Source: an uncultured Acidimicrobiia bacterium (GTDB taxonomy: Bacteria; Actinomycetota; Acidimicrobiia; Spongiisociales; Spongiisociaceae). Taken from it: DNA of 6,096 bases. Positions 1-6,045 of this stretch are shown in pieces (positions within the stretch are counted from its first letter, which is position 1; each line of letters opens with the position of its first letter). Below the pieces are notes generated by a model that searched no databases, had not been told where the DNA came from, and saw only the letters and a program-made list of their open reading frames with translations. Location of the stretch: assembly GCA_937900165.1 (NCBI GenBank), contig CALCCX010000062.1, positions 1-6,096 of the forward strand, in the 5' to 3' direction. Both the position numbers and the translations under genes were made by a program.

Positions 1-75
1 ATAGGTATAGATGAGAGAATGGAAATACGATATGATTTATGAGTTACTTTATAATTTGTTTTTTTTTTTTTTTTT
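1..75. other. Non-genomic AT-rich stretch ending in a 17-T run
   Basis: Bases 1-58 are strongly AT-rich and bases 59-75 are an uninterrupted run of 17 T. Everything after base 141 is GC-rich. The run sits directly on the 5' end of an Illumina P7 sequence. On the opposite strand this reads as adapter followed by poly-A and then low-quality sequence, the usual result of reading off the end of a short library fragment. Flow-cell P7 oligonucleotides also carry a T linker on this side. I infer that this is instrument read-through and not DNA of the organism. Frames crossing it are meaningless. Confidence 0.85.
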
Positions 76-141
76 CAAGCAGAAGACGGCATACGAGATA
101 TATCAGTGTGACTGGAGTTCAGACGTGTGCTCTTCCGATCT
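76..141 (+). other. Illumina P7 / index / read-2 sequencing adapter (contamination)
   Basis: Bases 76-99 match the 24-base P7 flow-cell sequence, beginning caagcagaagacgg. Bases 100-107 (atatcagt) are in the index position; the reverse complement, actgatat, agrees from memory with TruSeq index 25. Bases 108-141 match the 34-base TruSeq read-2 primer site ending gctcttccgatct. The match has no mismatch that I can see over the constant parts, and the insert starts at 142. Translating this block gives peptides well known as database artefacts, such as KQKTAYEI on the plus strand and RSEEHTSELQSH on the minus strand. Confidence 0.98.
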
Positions 142-1470
142 CTGTCCCCACATATCGAGATCGCCTACCCATTTTTCTTCTGGTCGGGTCGACAGGTCGG
201 CTTCGAATTCTTCGAAGCCGAAGTCGCGCAAGAGCGAGAGCACGAAGTCGAGATGCATGGCCAACTCCCCTGCGAGCTGATCCGAGGTACAGAAGGTGTG
301 CGAGTCGTCCATGGTGAAGCCCCTGGCCCTCATCAGTCCGTGTACCACGCCGGACATCTCGTTGCGATATACAGTGCCCAGCTCACCGAACCGCAAGGGT
401 AGATCCCGGTAGGAGCGGGCGGCCGAGCGATAGATCATCACGTGGAACGGGCAGTTCATCGGCTTGACCCGGTACTCGTCCGAACCATCCATCTCCATGC
501 CCGGGTACATGAGATCCGCGTAAAAATCGAGATGACCAGATGTCTGCCACAGGTCGGCCTTGGCGAGGTGCGGTGAGTAGACGAAATCGAACCCGTACTG
601 TTCGTGAATCCGGCGGCTGTAGTCCTCGATCTGCTTGCGCAACATTCCGCCGTTCGGGTGCCACACCGCCAGCCCGCTGCCCAACTCCTTAGGGAAGGAG
701 AACAGGTCGAGCTCGCGACCTAGCTTGCGATGGTCGCGCTCCTCCGCCTCTTCGAGGCGATGCAGATGCTCCTTGAGAGCCTTGGCAGACTCCCAGGCGG
801 TGCCGTAGATCCTTTGAAGTTGAGGCTGCTTCTCGTCTCCCCGCCAATACGCGCCTGCCGACCGGAGCAGCTTGACCGCCTTGAGGCGTCCGGTCGAAGG
901 CACATGTGGGCCTCTGCAGAGATCAACGAACCCGTTGTTGCGGTACACAGAAACGACATTGCCGCCCTCGACCTCCGAGCTTTCCACCGATTCGATGATC
1001 TCCATCTTGAAGCGATGCCCCGCGAACACCACCAGGCCTTCTTCCCGCGTCATTTCTTCGCGCACAAACGGCTGATCAGCTTGGATGATCCTGGCGATCT
1101 CGACCTCGATGGGCCCGAGGTCCTCGGGGGTGAAGGGACGCCCGATGTCGAAGTCGTAGTAGAAACCGTCGGTGATCGAAGGGCCGATCGCAAAAGTAGC
1201 GCCCTCATGGAGCTTCAGGACCGCTTGGGCGAGGACATGAGCGGCGGAGTGCCTAATCACTGAGCGTCCCTCGTCGGACGAGTCGGTCACAACCTCGAGA
1301 AGGCCATCTCGAAGTAGCGGGCGGGTCAGATCGAGCAACTCCCCGTCGAGCTTGACGGCTACGGCGGCTTTGGCAAGCCGGGCTCCGATCGACTCGGCTA
1401 CATCGAGACCGGTAGAGCCGTCCGCATGTTCGACGACTGTTCCATCTGGGTAGGTGATCTGGAGTGACAT
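142..1470 (-). CDS. thrS: Threonyl-tRNA synthetase, 3' end missing
   Basis: Class II synthetase (EC 6.1.1.3) that charges tRNA-Thr with threonine in the cytoplasm. Only 443 genuine codons are present, against about 640 in full-length bacterial enzymes, because the sequence runs into adapter at base 141. Domains in order are a TGS domain (about 1-62), the editing domain, and the start of the catalytic core. The editing domain has HSAAH (H74, H78) and DLCRGPH (D183, C185, H189), matching the E. coli residues that remove mischarged serine. The core has zinc ligands C340 (MNCPFH) and H391 (DDSH), and motif 2 (YRNE). The third zinc ligand, motif 3 and the anticodon-binding domain are missing. The start at 1470 is chosen because MSLQITYPDG begins the TGS domain; the frame stays open upstream to 1698 but would run into the divergent gene. 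GAGG lies only 2 bases before the ATG. In the raw frame the last 12 residues before a TGA at 105-103 come from adapter. Confidence 0.96.
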
Positions 1471-1496
1471 GTCCTCGGATTCGTCTTGGTGGCGGT

Positions 1497-1502
1497 AGGC
1501 TA
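1497..1502 (-). promoter_or_regulatory. Candidate thrS -10 element
   Basis: On the minus strand this reads TAGCCT, preceded by T, which fits the actinobacterial TANNNT -10 consensus. It would start transcription near 1490 and give a leader of about 20 bases before the ATG at 1470. The same hexamer occurs before the patatin-like gene. I see no convincing -35 at the usual distance, so this rests on the hexamer and its position. Confidence 0.35.
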
Positions 1503-1527
1503 ACCGTGTAGCGATCCGCCTTGTTTC

Positions 1528-1533
1528 TATTAT
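1528..1533 (+). promoter_or_regulatory. Candidate -10 element of the kinase-like gene (leaderless)
   Basis: TATTAT matches TATAAT at five of six positions and lies 6 bases before the ATG at 1540. That puts the expected transcription start on or next to the start codon. No clear -35 is visible. It shares a 69-base divergent spacer with the thrS promoter, so the two may influence each other. Confidence 0.45.
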
Positions 1534-1539
1534 TCGCCC

Positions 1540-2367
1540 ATGGGAGCTCATATGGAGGAAGTGCTCCAACGTTTGACCGGTACCGGCCGAAATCAGCTTC
1601 TCAGCCAAGGCTCTAATACGTACTACCGGGTCTGGACCGATGCCGCCAGCACCGTCGTCAAGTTCTACGGAACCACAAGCCAATACCGCCGTGAGCATCG
1701 GGCCCTCGAATCGTTGGCAGGTATACCCGGCCTTCCCACCATCGTGGATCAGGGTCTCGAGGAGGCCACCGCCTGGGTCCAGTTTCTCGACGCAGGTAGG
1801 TGGTCGCTGGCCACGATGCCTGAGAACACGGGCGCGGCTAGGCTCGCCGGCGAGATTCTATTCGGCGTCCACGAAGCCGGCTCAGAGTCGCTTTCCAACC
1901 TGTCAGGAGGCATGGATCAGGCCTGGATTGCCGCCGACTACGTGTCAACATTCGAACGCCTGAGCCGCTACAGACGCCGCCTCCATATTCCGGCCGAATT
2001 GGTAAGTCGAGCAATCGCCGCGCCTCCTCCGGTGGCCACCGAACCCGCGGCCGCCCACGCCAAACCTCATCCGCGCAAGTTTGTGGTTGCAGACGACGGA
2101 TCGGTAACGCTGATCGACTGGTCTTGGTGCACCCTCGCGCCTCCGGAGTGGGACTACTCGCTGGCCGTGTGGGAGACCGCGCTCAACGTCGGATTCGACG
2201 CATCAGACGCTCTGGCGGGCGGCTACGGGCAAAAGATGAGCGACGAGGCCTTACAGCCCTGGATCGTCTACCACTCCGGGATGCTGCTACTCAGCCAGGC
2301 CGAAACCCGCGACGGGCCGATGGATGACCTAGCTCCCGTGGTGGCTCAGCTTTCAGCTCTCGTTTAG
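1540..2367 (+). CDS. Aminoglycoside phosphotransferase-fold protein with altered catalytic loop
   Basis: A 275-residue protein of the APH / choline-kinase-like fold, which normally phosphorylates small molecules with ATP. N-lobe features are kept: a VVKF strand with the ATP-contacting Lys (K41) and a likely helix-C Glu in RREHRAL (E52). The C-lobe catalytic loop reads HAKPHPRKFVV at 173-183, where the family has HGDxHPxNxxV. The catalytic Asp is K175 and the metal-binding Asn is K180. The later metal-binding Asp is kept in LIDW (D193), followed by an EWDYSLA segment like the family's DPAYDLA. Substrate is unknown; it may be a pseudokinase or a strongly diverged enzyme. The start at 1540 fits a leaderless transcript. 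ATG 1552 is a serious alternative, with GGGAG 5 bases upstream, and would shorten the protein by 4 residues. The 3' end overlaps mshD by 15 bases, tail to tail. Confidence 0.8.
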   Translation: MGAHMEEVLQRLTGTGRNQLLSQGSNTYYRVWTDAASTVVKFYGTTSQYRREHRALESLAGIPGLPTIVDQGLEEATAWVQFLDAGRWSLATMPENTGAARLAGEILFGVHEAGSESLSNLSGGMDQAWIAADYVSTFERLSRYRRRLHIPAELVSRAIAAPPPVATEPAAAHAKPHPRKFVVADDGSVTLIDWSWCTLAPPEWDYSLAVWETALNVGFDASDALAGGYGQKMSDEALQPWIVYHSGMLLLSQAETRDGPMDDLAPVVAQLSALV

Positions 2368-3288
2368 CCTGGACCCGCCGGGTTGGGGCGGATCGCTGGG
2401 CGCGGTATCCAGCTTTCGGGTGTAGAACCGATGGGTTTCGCGTGGGTGAAATCCTATTGCCTCGTAGAGCCGAATCGCCGGCGCGTTTGACATGTCGACA
2501 TGGAGCGCAGCCGTTTTGACTCGCCTGCGCGCATACAAGTCCCAGAGGCCGTCCAAGGCTATGGCCTTGCCTAAACCTTTGCCTTGCAGAGCAGGCGACG
2601 AGGCAATCACGTAGATTTCTCCGGATCTCGGACTGCTCAGCTTCGTCCAGTTGAACGCAACCAACTCGCCATTCGACCAGGCCATCCGCAATCCCAAAGG
2701 GTCAAACCATTCGTACGAAAAGCGTTGTTCCAGATCTCGCCGACTCCATCCTCCTTGTTCCAGATGACCGCTGAAGGCCTCGTTGTTGAGTTCGAGCCAC
2801 GCCGACTCATCCTTGCCTAGCCGAAACCCTCTGACGGTTGTGCCGGACGGGAACTCGGCACCCCCTCCAGGGGGAAGCGTCATTTCCATGCGAACCAGAG
2901 ACCTCGCCAATTCCCAACCATTCATCGACGAAACCAACTCGGCCACATCATCGGTGTGAACCCAAAGGCCTATTTCGGCAAACCCACGCGCGGCCGATCT
3001 CTCTGCCAACTCGCCTAGAAGCAGCTTCGCACACCCACCGGCCCGGTGATTTGGCGCCAGGGCCAATTCGACGCTCAGGACGGCTCCGTTCGGGATCGCA
3101 TGCACGTATCCACACAGCTCACCATCTGCCGCCAAGATCCCGAAAGACTCCACCATTGGGACTCGACCGAGGTCATGTAGCGAAGTCTCCCCGAGTGGGC
3201 TGGTGCCTCCATCGAATTTGGTGGCCACGCCAACCAAATCGTTGATGATCCCCACATCTTCGGGATAGCGGGCAGAACGAACATGCAT
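2353..3288 (-). CDS. mshD: Mycothiol synthase (tandem GNAT acetyltransferase)
   Basis: Catalyses the last step of mycothiol synthesis (EC 2.3.1.189): acetyl transfer from acetyl-CoA to the cysteine amine of Cys-GlcN-Ins, in the cytoplasm. At 311 residues it matches the usual MshD length of about 300-315. It has two GNAT domains. The N-terminal one has a weak acetyl-CoA loop (RAGGCA, from R82). The C-terminal one has the classic QGKGLG loop (Q235-G240) followed by NAPAIRLYEAIGF. The linking region carries stretches I recognise from mycobacterial MshD: NEAFSGHLEQGGWS, WFDPLGL and FNWTKL. The start at 3288 opens a GNAT strand directly and sits 7 bases behind a -10-like hexamer, suggesting leaderless translation. 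No other mycothiol genes are in view. It is divergent from the patatin-like gene and converges on the kinase-like gene. Confidence 0.9.
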   Translation of the reverse strand: MHVRSARYPEDVGIINDLVGVATKFDGGTSPLGETSLHDLGRVPMVESFGILAADGELCGYVHAIPNGAVLSVELALAPNHRAGGCAKLLLGELAERSAARGFAEIGLWVHTDDVAELVSSMNGWELARSLVRMEMTLPPGGGAEFPSGTTVRGFRLGKDESAWLELNNEAFSGHLEQGGWSRRDLEQRFSYEWFDPLGLRMAWSNGELVAFNWTKLSSPRSGEIYVIASSPALQGKGLGKAIALDGLWDLYARRRVKTAALHVDMSNAPAIRLYEAIGFHPRETHRFYTRKLDTAPSDPPQPGGSRLNES

Positions 3289-3295
3289 CCGGGCG

Positions 3296-3301
3296 ATGGT
3301 A
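3296..3301 (-). promoter_or_regulatory. Candidate mshD -10 element (leaderless)
   Basis: On the minus strand this reads TACCAT, a TANNNT hexamer, followed by exactly 7 bases and then the mshD ATG at 3288. That spacing places transcription start at or next to the start codon, as in actinobacterial leaderless genes. I see no ribosome binding site between them and no good -35. Confidence 0.45.
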
Positions 3302-3352
3302 GAACGTGTGCCCAGAACTGGGCCGATCCCAAATCAAGGACACAACCTCGTT

Positions 3353-3358
3353 TAGCCT
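3353..3358 (+). promoter_or_regulatory. Candidate -10 element of the patatin-like gene (leaderless)
   Basis: TAGCCT, preceded by TT, lies 7 bases before the ATG at 3366. This is the same geometry as the divergent mshD promoter across the 77-base spacer. GGTGAG between the hexamer and the ATG could be read as a ribosome binding site but is too close to the start codon to work well. The hexamer lies in a 14-base stretch (3347-3360) that also occurs at 2359-2372. Confidence 0.5.
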
Positions 3359-3365
3359 GGTGAGA

Positions 3366-4349
3366 ATGTCTCGTGTAGGTCTTGTCTTGGGAGGCGGCGG
3401 AATCACCGGCGCCGCGTATCAGCTGGCGGCGTTGATGACGATCGAGTTGGCCACCGGATGGCACGCCAACGACGCAGAGGTGGTGATCGGCACTTCTGCC
3501 GGTGCGACGGTCGCCGCTTCGGTACGGAGTGGGCGCCTTGACCTGGACACGCTGGTAAAGAACGGCGAAACAAGGGTCGACGTCGCAGCCAGAATTCATC
3601 AAGCCGTTTTCCGCAAGGGTGGGCGGCGCGACATCGCGAAGTGGATTCGGCACGGCGTGGCGCGGTCAATCAGATCCCCTGGGCTCACCTTCGCCCTCGG
3701 GACACCTGCGCCTTACGATGCCGGGGCCATTGGGGAATGGGTATGTGACCAGGTTGGAGACGACGCGGCTTTTTCTTGGCCAGATCGCCCCACTGCGGTC
3801 GTCGCATATGACATCGCCGCCAGACACAGGACGGCATTCGGGACGGTCGGCGCCCCAAAGGTATCGTTGTTCGATGCGGTCTCCGCCAGCTGCGCGATCC
3901 CGCTCGTGTTCAACCCTCATGTGATCAAGGGCCGCCGCTATGTCGACGGCGGCGTAGTGTCCGGCACGCACGCCGACCTCGTCCTGGGGTCGGATCCTCC
4001 CCTCGACTTCTTGCTGATCATCCCCCCGATGGCAGAGTCCGAAAGACGCCCTGGCGCACACCTGTACGAGGGAATCTTTGACCGGGTTGGCGTCAAGGCA
4101 CTGAATGAAGAGATCGGCAGAATCCGTGCCACATGGCCGGAAATCGAAATTCTGGTGCTACGCCCGCCTTCAGGAGCGCTTTCGGCAATGCGCCCCAATC
4201 CGATGAATGCAGCAGCCGCGGTACCGACGTTCATACGCACCTTGGCAGGCCTTCGGCATCGCCTCGCCACGCCGGACGTTTGGCCGATGTTGGAACGGCA
4301 CCTCGCCACTGCCGATGACCTGAGCGAACCGCTGGGAAGGCCCGCCTGA
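3366..4349 (+). CDS. Patatin-like phospholipase / lipid acyl hydrolase
   Basis: A 327-residue patatin-family serine hydrolase, expected to cleave acyl chains from membrane lipids with a Ser-Asp dyad. All signatures are intact: the oxyanion-hole glycine loop GGGGITG (G9-G15), the nucleophile elbow GTSAG (S44), and the catalytic Asp in YVDGG (D194). The nucleophile comes early, as in compact bacterial patatins. I see no signal peptide or membrane segment, so a cytoplasmic or peripheral membrane location is likely. The start at 3366 is chosen because the first patatin strand (VGLVLGGGG) begins three residues later and a -10 element lies 7 bases upstream. A GTG at 3306 would add 20 unrelated residues and reach towards the mshD promoter. 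Substrate and physiological role cannot be told from sequence. Confidence 0.9.
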   Translation: MSRVGLVLGGGGITGAAYQLAALMTIELATGWHANDAEVVIGTSAGATVAASVRSGRLDLDTLVKNGETRVDVAARIHQAVFRKGGRRDIAKWIRHGVARSIRSPGLTFALGTPAPYDAGAIGEWVCDQVGDDAAFSWPDRPTAVVAYDIAARHRTAFGTVGAPKVSLFDAVSASCAIPLVFNPHVIKGRRYVDGGVVSGTHADLVLGSDPPLDFLLIIPPMAESERRPGAHLYEGIFDRVGVKALNEEIGRIRATWPEIEILVLRPPSGALSAMRPNPMNAAAAVPTFIRTLAGLRHRLATPDVWPMLERHLATADDLSEPLGRPA

Positions 4350-4383
4350 CCAGGTGTTAGGCCCCCTCCGCCCACACCGACCG

Positions 4384-4440
4384 CGTGCCTGGATGTTTCC
4401 GGCCATCACAGTTGTTACCAGTGCAGACCCGCCAGGCACG
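4384..4440. repeat. Perfect 9-bp inverted repeat with 39-base spacer
   Basis: CGTGCCTGG at 4384-4392 is the exact reverse complement of CCAGGCACG at 4432-4440. The right arm ends just before a TAGGAT hexamer at 4442, upstream of the zinc-ribbon membrane-protein gene. The arms could be paired operator half-sites or a long-loop hairpin. There is no T-run after it, so it does not look like an intrinsic terminator. A chance match of this length in a GC-rich gap is possible. Confidence 0.4.
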
Positions 4441-4441
4441 G

Positions 4442-4447
4442 TAGGAT
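4442..4447 (+). promoter_or_regulatory. Candidate -10 element of the zinc-ribbon gene
   Basis: TAGGAT fits TANNNT and would give a start near 4454 and a leader of about 35 bases containing the GGAG site. No -35 is found at 16-19 bases; TTGTTA at 4412-4417 is too far away (24 bases). It directly abuts the right arm of the 9-bp inverted repeat. Confidence 0.3.
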
Positions 4448-4478
4448 TCACTGGCCAGGGGCCAGATCACTTAACTTC

Positions 4479-4482
4479 GGAG
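4479..4482 (+). promoter_or_regulatory. Ribosome binding site fixing the start of the zinc-ribbon gene
   Basis: GGAG lies 6 bases before the ATG at 4489, a standard distance. It supports that codon over the ATG at 4354, which opens the same frame 45 codons earlier but has no such site and would add a non-conserved-looking, proline-rich leader. Confidence 0.65.
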
Positions 4483-4488
4483 AGCCGC

Positions 4489-5466
4489 ATGACGCCTACC
4501 GGAGGGCAAGAGCCCCCCGACCAGAGCCCAGATCCGGGTCCCGAGCGTCCAACATCTTGGCGCGACACGGTCCATCCTGCCGAGCCGATCCCTGTTTCAG
4601 ATGCAATGGTCTCGCCGAAATCAGACGGCGAATCGGATCCGCCGGACGGGCCGAGCTGTCACATATGCGGAGTCACCAGCCATGCAGCCGCGTCATACTG
4701 CCTGAACTGTGGCGTGCAGCTTCACTCCGCCTCCGACCCGGATGCCGACCACAACGCCGACCCGGATGGCGACGATCCGAACCACACCACTTCTCAGCCC
4801 GAATCGGTTGCTTCGGACGGGTTCATCGATCCGGACGACTTCGTGGCGCGCCAGGCCAGACACTCTTCTCAAGAGCGCCCCGGCTCAGGCCCCAACACTG
4901 AATCAATCGACGTCGAAAGAGAAGAACGAGATACCCAACGCACCCTTCGGGTAGCGCTCGGGGCGCTGATGGTGGTTGCCGCATTGACCCTCTTCGTTGT
5001 GACCTTTGGCGACCGAGGCGATCCACCTGTCGATGATGGACCAAGTACGACTCTGACAGCTATCGACGCCGAAACACGGTATCGAGACCTTGTCTCGAGC
5101 CTCGCCGTCCGGGTCGATCAACTTCGCGACGAGGCAGGAGTGGCCAACGATCAGTGGGACAACGGCACCGCTGACTATGCGGACACGCTGTCCAGGTTGC
5201 AATCATTGGCGGCGTCGAGCCTCCCACTTCAAGCAACGGTAGACGAGTCGGAGGCGCCGTCAGCCGCAGACCTGACCCTCAAGGCCCGATTGGTGGCCTT
5301 GGCGGCAACGCTCGCCGAGTCCGCCAACGAGATGGTCGCCGGCCTTGAATCTCCTGACACGGGCGAAGCCCGCCGCGCTGCCATGACCCGCTACGACGCT
5401 GCGGCTGCCGAATTTTCAACCGTCGCGGAGACGATCCTGCAGAATATGGCGAACTCAGACGAATAG
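4489..5466 (+). CDS. Zinc-ribbon, single-pass membrane protein of unknown function
   Basis: A 325-residue protein that I do not recognise as a named family. Residues 1-55 are rich in Pro, Asp and Ser and probably disordered. Residues 57-75 form a zinc ribbon with two CxxC pairs (C57/C60 and C71/C74). An acidic linker with a DPDxD repeat follows (about 80-97). A charged stretch leads into one hydrophobic helix at about 155-174. The C-terminal 150 residues are Ala-, Leu- and Glu-rich and predicted helical, with few aromatic residues. The arginines before the membrane segment and the zinc ribbon suggest N-inside, C-outside topology. This layout resembles zinc-ribbon sensors or scaffolds, but that is inference. 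It starts 139 bases after the patatin-like gene and ends 75 bases before the CBS gene, in the same direction, so co-transcription is possible but not shown. Confidence 0.8.
   Translation: MTPTGGQEPPDQSPDPGPERPTSWRDTVHPAEPIPVSDAMVSPKSDGESDPPDGPSCHICGVTSHAAASYCLNCGVQLHSASDPDADHNADPDGDDPNHTTSQPESVASDGFIDPDDFVARQARHSSQERPGSGPNTESIDVEREERDTQRTLRVALGALMVVAALTLFVVTFGDRGDPPVDDGPSTTLTAIDAETRYRDLVSSLAVRVDQLRDEAGVANDQWDNGTADYADTLSRLQSLAASSLPLQATVDESEAPSAADLTLKARLVALAATLAESANEMVAGLESPDTGEARRAAMTRYDAAAAEFSTVAETILQNMANSDE
4733..4768 (+). repeat. Short direct repeat encoding DPDxD units
   Basis: The 12-base unit CCGACCCGGATG occurs at 4733-4744 and 4757-4768, a period of 24 bases or 8 codons, within the zinc-ribbon gene. 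It encodes the acidic DPDAD / DPDGD linker. In-frame spacing suggests local duplication. The residues loosely resemble calcium-binding Asp-rich loops, but this part is predicted to be cytoplasmic and I draw no functional conclusion. Confidence 0.5.
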
Positions 5467-5506
5467 TGCGGAAAAAGAAAACACCCCAAGCCGGGACCCA
5501 TGTAGC

Positions 5507-5512
5507 TAGCGT
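5507..5512 (+). promoter_or_regulatory. Weak candidate -10 element of the CBS gene
   Basis: TAGCGT fits TANNNT and would start transcription near 5519, giving a leader of about 23 bases that includes the strong ribosome binding site. No -35 is recognisable. The gene could equally be read from further upstream. Confidence 0.25.
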
Positions 5513-5527
5513 TGAATCCGCACGGTC

Positions 5528-5536
5528 AAGGGAGGT
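5528..5536 (+). promoter_or_regulatory. Strong ribosome binding site of the CBS gene
   Basis: AAGGGAGGT is nearly a full complement to the 16S rRNA 3' end and lies 5 bases before the ATG at 5542. It decides the start against a TTG at 5512 in the same frame. It contrasts with the apparently leaderless starts of other genes here and suggests efficient translation. Confidence 0.85.
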
Positions 5537-5541
5537 ATTTC

Positions 5542-5976
5542 ATGCGTCGTACCGTTAGAGGCCTTCTGGCCAACAAGACAGGAGACGTCTGGTCGGTCAC
5601 CCCGGGCGACTCGGTTCTCGACGCCCTGCGACTGATGGCCGACAAGAACATCGGAGCGCTGGTGGTTGTCGACGAGAGCGGGGGCCTCTGCGGGGTGATG
5701 TCGGAACGCGATTATGCCAGGAAAGTGATTCTCGAATCTCGAGCGTCGGCTGAAACTACCGTCGAAACGATCATGACCAGTGAGGTTACGACGGTTGACT
5801 CTCAGACAACGGTAGACCGCTGCATGGAGCTCATGACCAACGGCAAGTTTCGCCACCTCCCGGTCGTCGACGACGGCAAGCTCGTAGGCCTGGTATCGAT
5901 TGGCGACGTCGTTCGCTCGGTTATCGAAGGCCAGCAGTCATTGATCGTCGATCTCGAAGGCATGATCGTCCGCTAG
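5542..5976 (+). CDS. Tandem CBS-domain protein
   Basis: A 144-residue protein made of two CBS domains and little else (about 8-65 and 76-135), forming one Bateman module. Such modules bind adenosine ligands such as AMP, ATP or NAD(H) and act as energy or redox sensors, usually as dimers. Each domain keeps the ribose-contacting (S/T)xxD motif: SERD (S54-D57) and SIGD (S119-D122). Each also has the expected GV/GLVS strand before it, and the second has the conserved RHLPVVD. No catalytic domain is attached, so any effect must come through a partner protein or ligand buffering. The length is like that of stand-alone CBS proteins such as mycobacterial Hrp1 (143 residues), but I do not claim orthology. 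It is preceded by an excellent ribosome binding site. Confidence 0.92.
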   Translation: MRRTVRGLLANKTGDVWSVTPGDSVLDALRLMADKNIGALVVVDESGGLCGVMSERDYARKVILESRASAETTVETIMTSEVTTVDSQTTVDRCMELMTNGKFRHLPVVDDGKLVGLVSIGDVVRSVIEGQQSLIVDLEGMIVR

Positions 5977-6045
5977 GACGCTGTTGATTTATTCGCTGGT
6001 TTCGGGTGCTCGCGTTGGTGGTCGTGTTGTGTGAGACTGCGCGTC

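Noticed and set aside
1..58. AT-rich left end as a phage, plasmid or host-derived insertion
   Set aside because: It is separated from the genome by a complete library adapter and a T homopolymer, so it is best explained as read-through.
730..1263. 177-codon plus-strand open frame inside thrS
   Set aside because: It lies wholly opposite a clearly conserved synthetase with editing and zinc residues intact; its translation shows no recognisable domain. GC-rich genes commonly leave such antisense frames open.
1471..1698. Upstream extension of thrS to an ATG at 1698
   Set aside because: The added 76 residues precede the TGS domain, match nothing in ThrRS as I know it, and would overlap the divergent kinase-like gene by more than 150 bases.
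2372..2385. ACCCGCCGGGT palindrome as a terminator between the kinase-like gene and mshD
   Set aside because: The stem is 4-5 bp with a tiny loop, no T-run follows, and it lies within mshD coding sequence.
3306..3365. Longer start for the patatin-like gene at GTG 3306
   Set aside because: It adds 20 residues with no patatin character and would overlap the mshD promoter region; ATG 3366 sits next to the first patatin strand and behind a -10 element.
4353..4378. GGTGT...ACACC hairpin after the patatin-like gene as a terminator
   Set aside because: Only a 5-bp stem with a 16-base interior and no T-run.
4354..4488. Longer start for the zinc-ribbon gene at ATG 4354
   Set aside because: No ribosome binding site, and it starts only 5 bases after the patatin stop codon with a low-complexity leader; ATG 4489 has GGAG at 6 bases.
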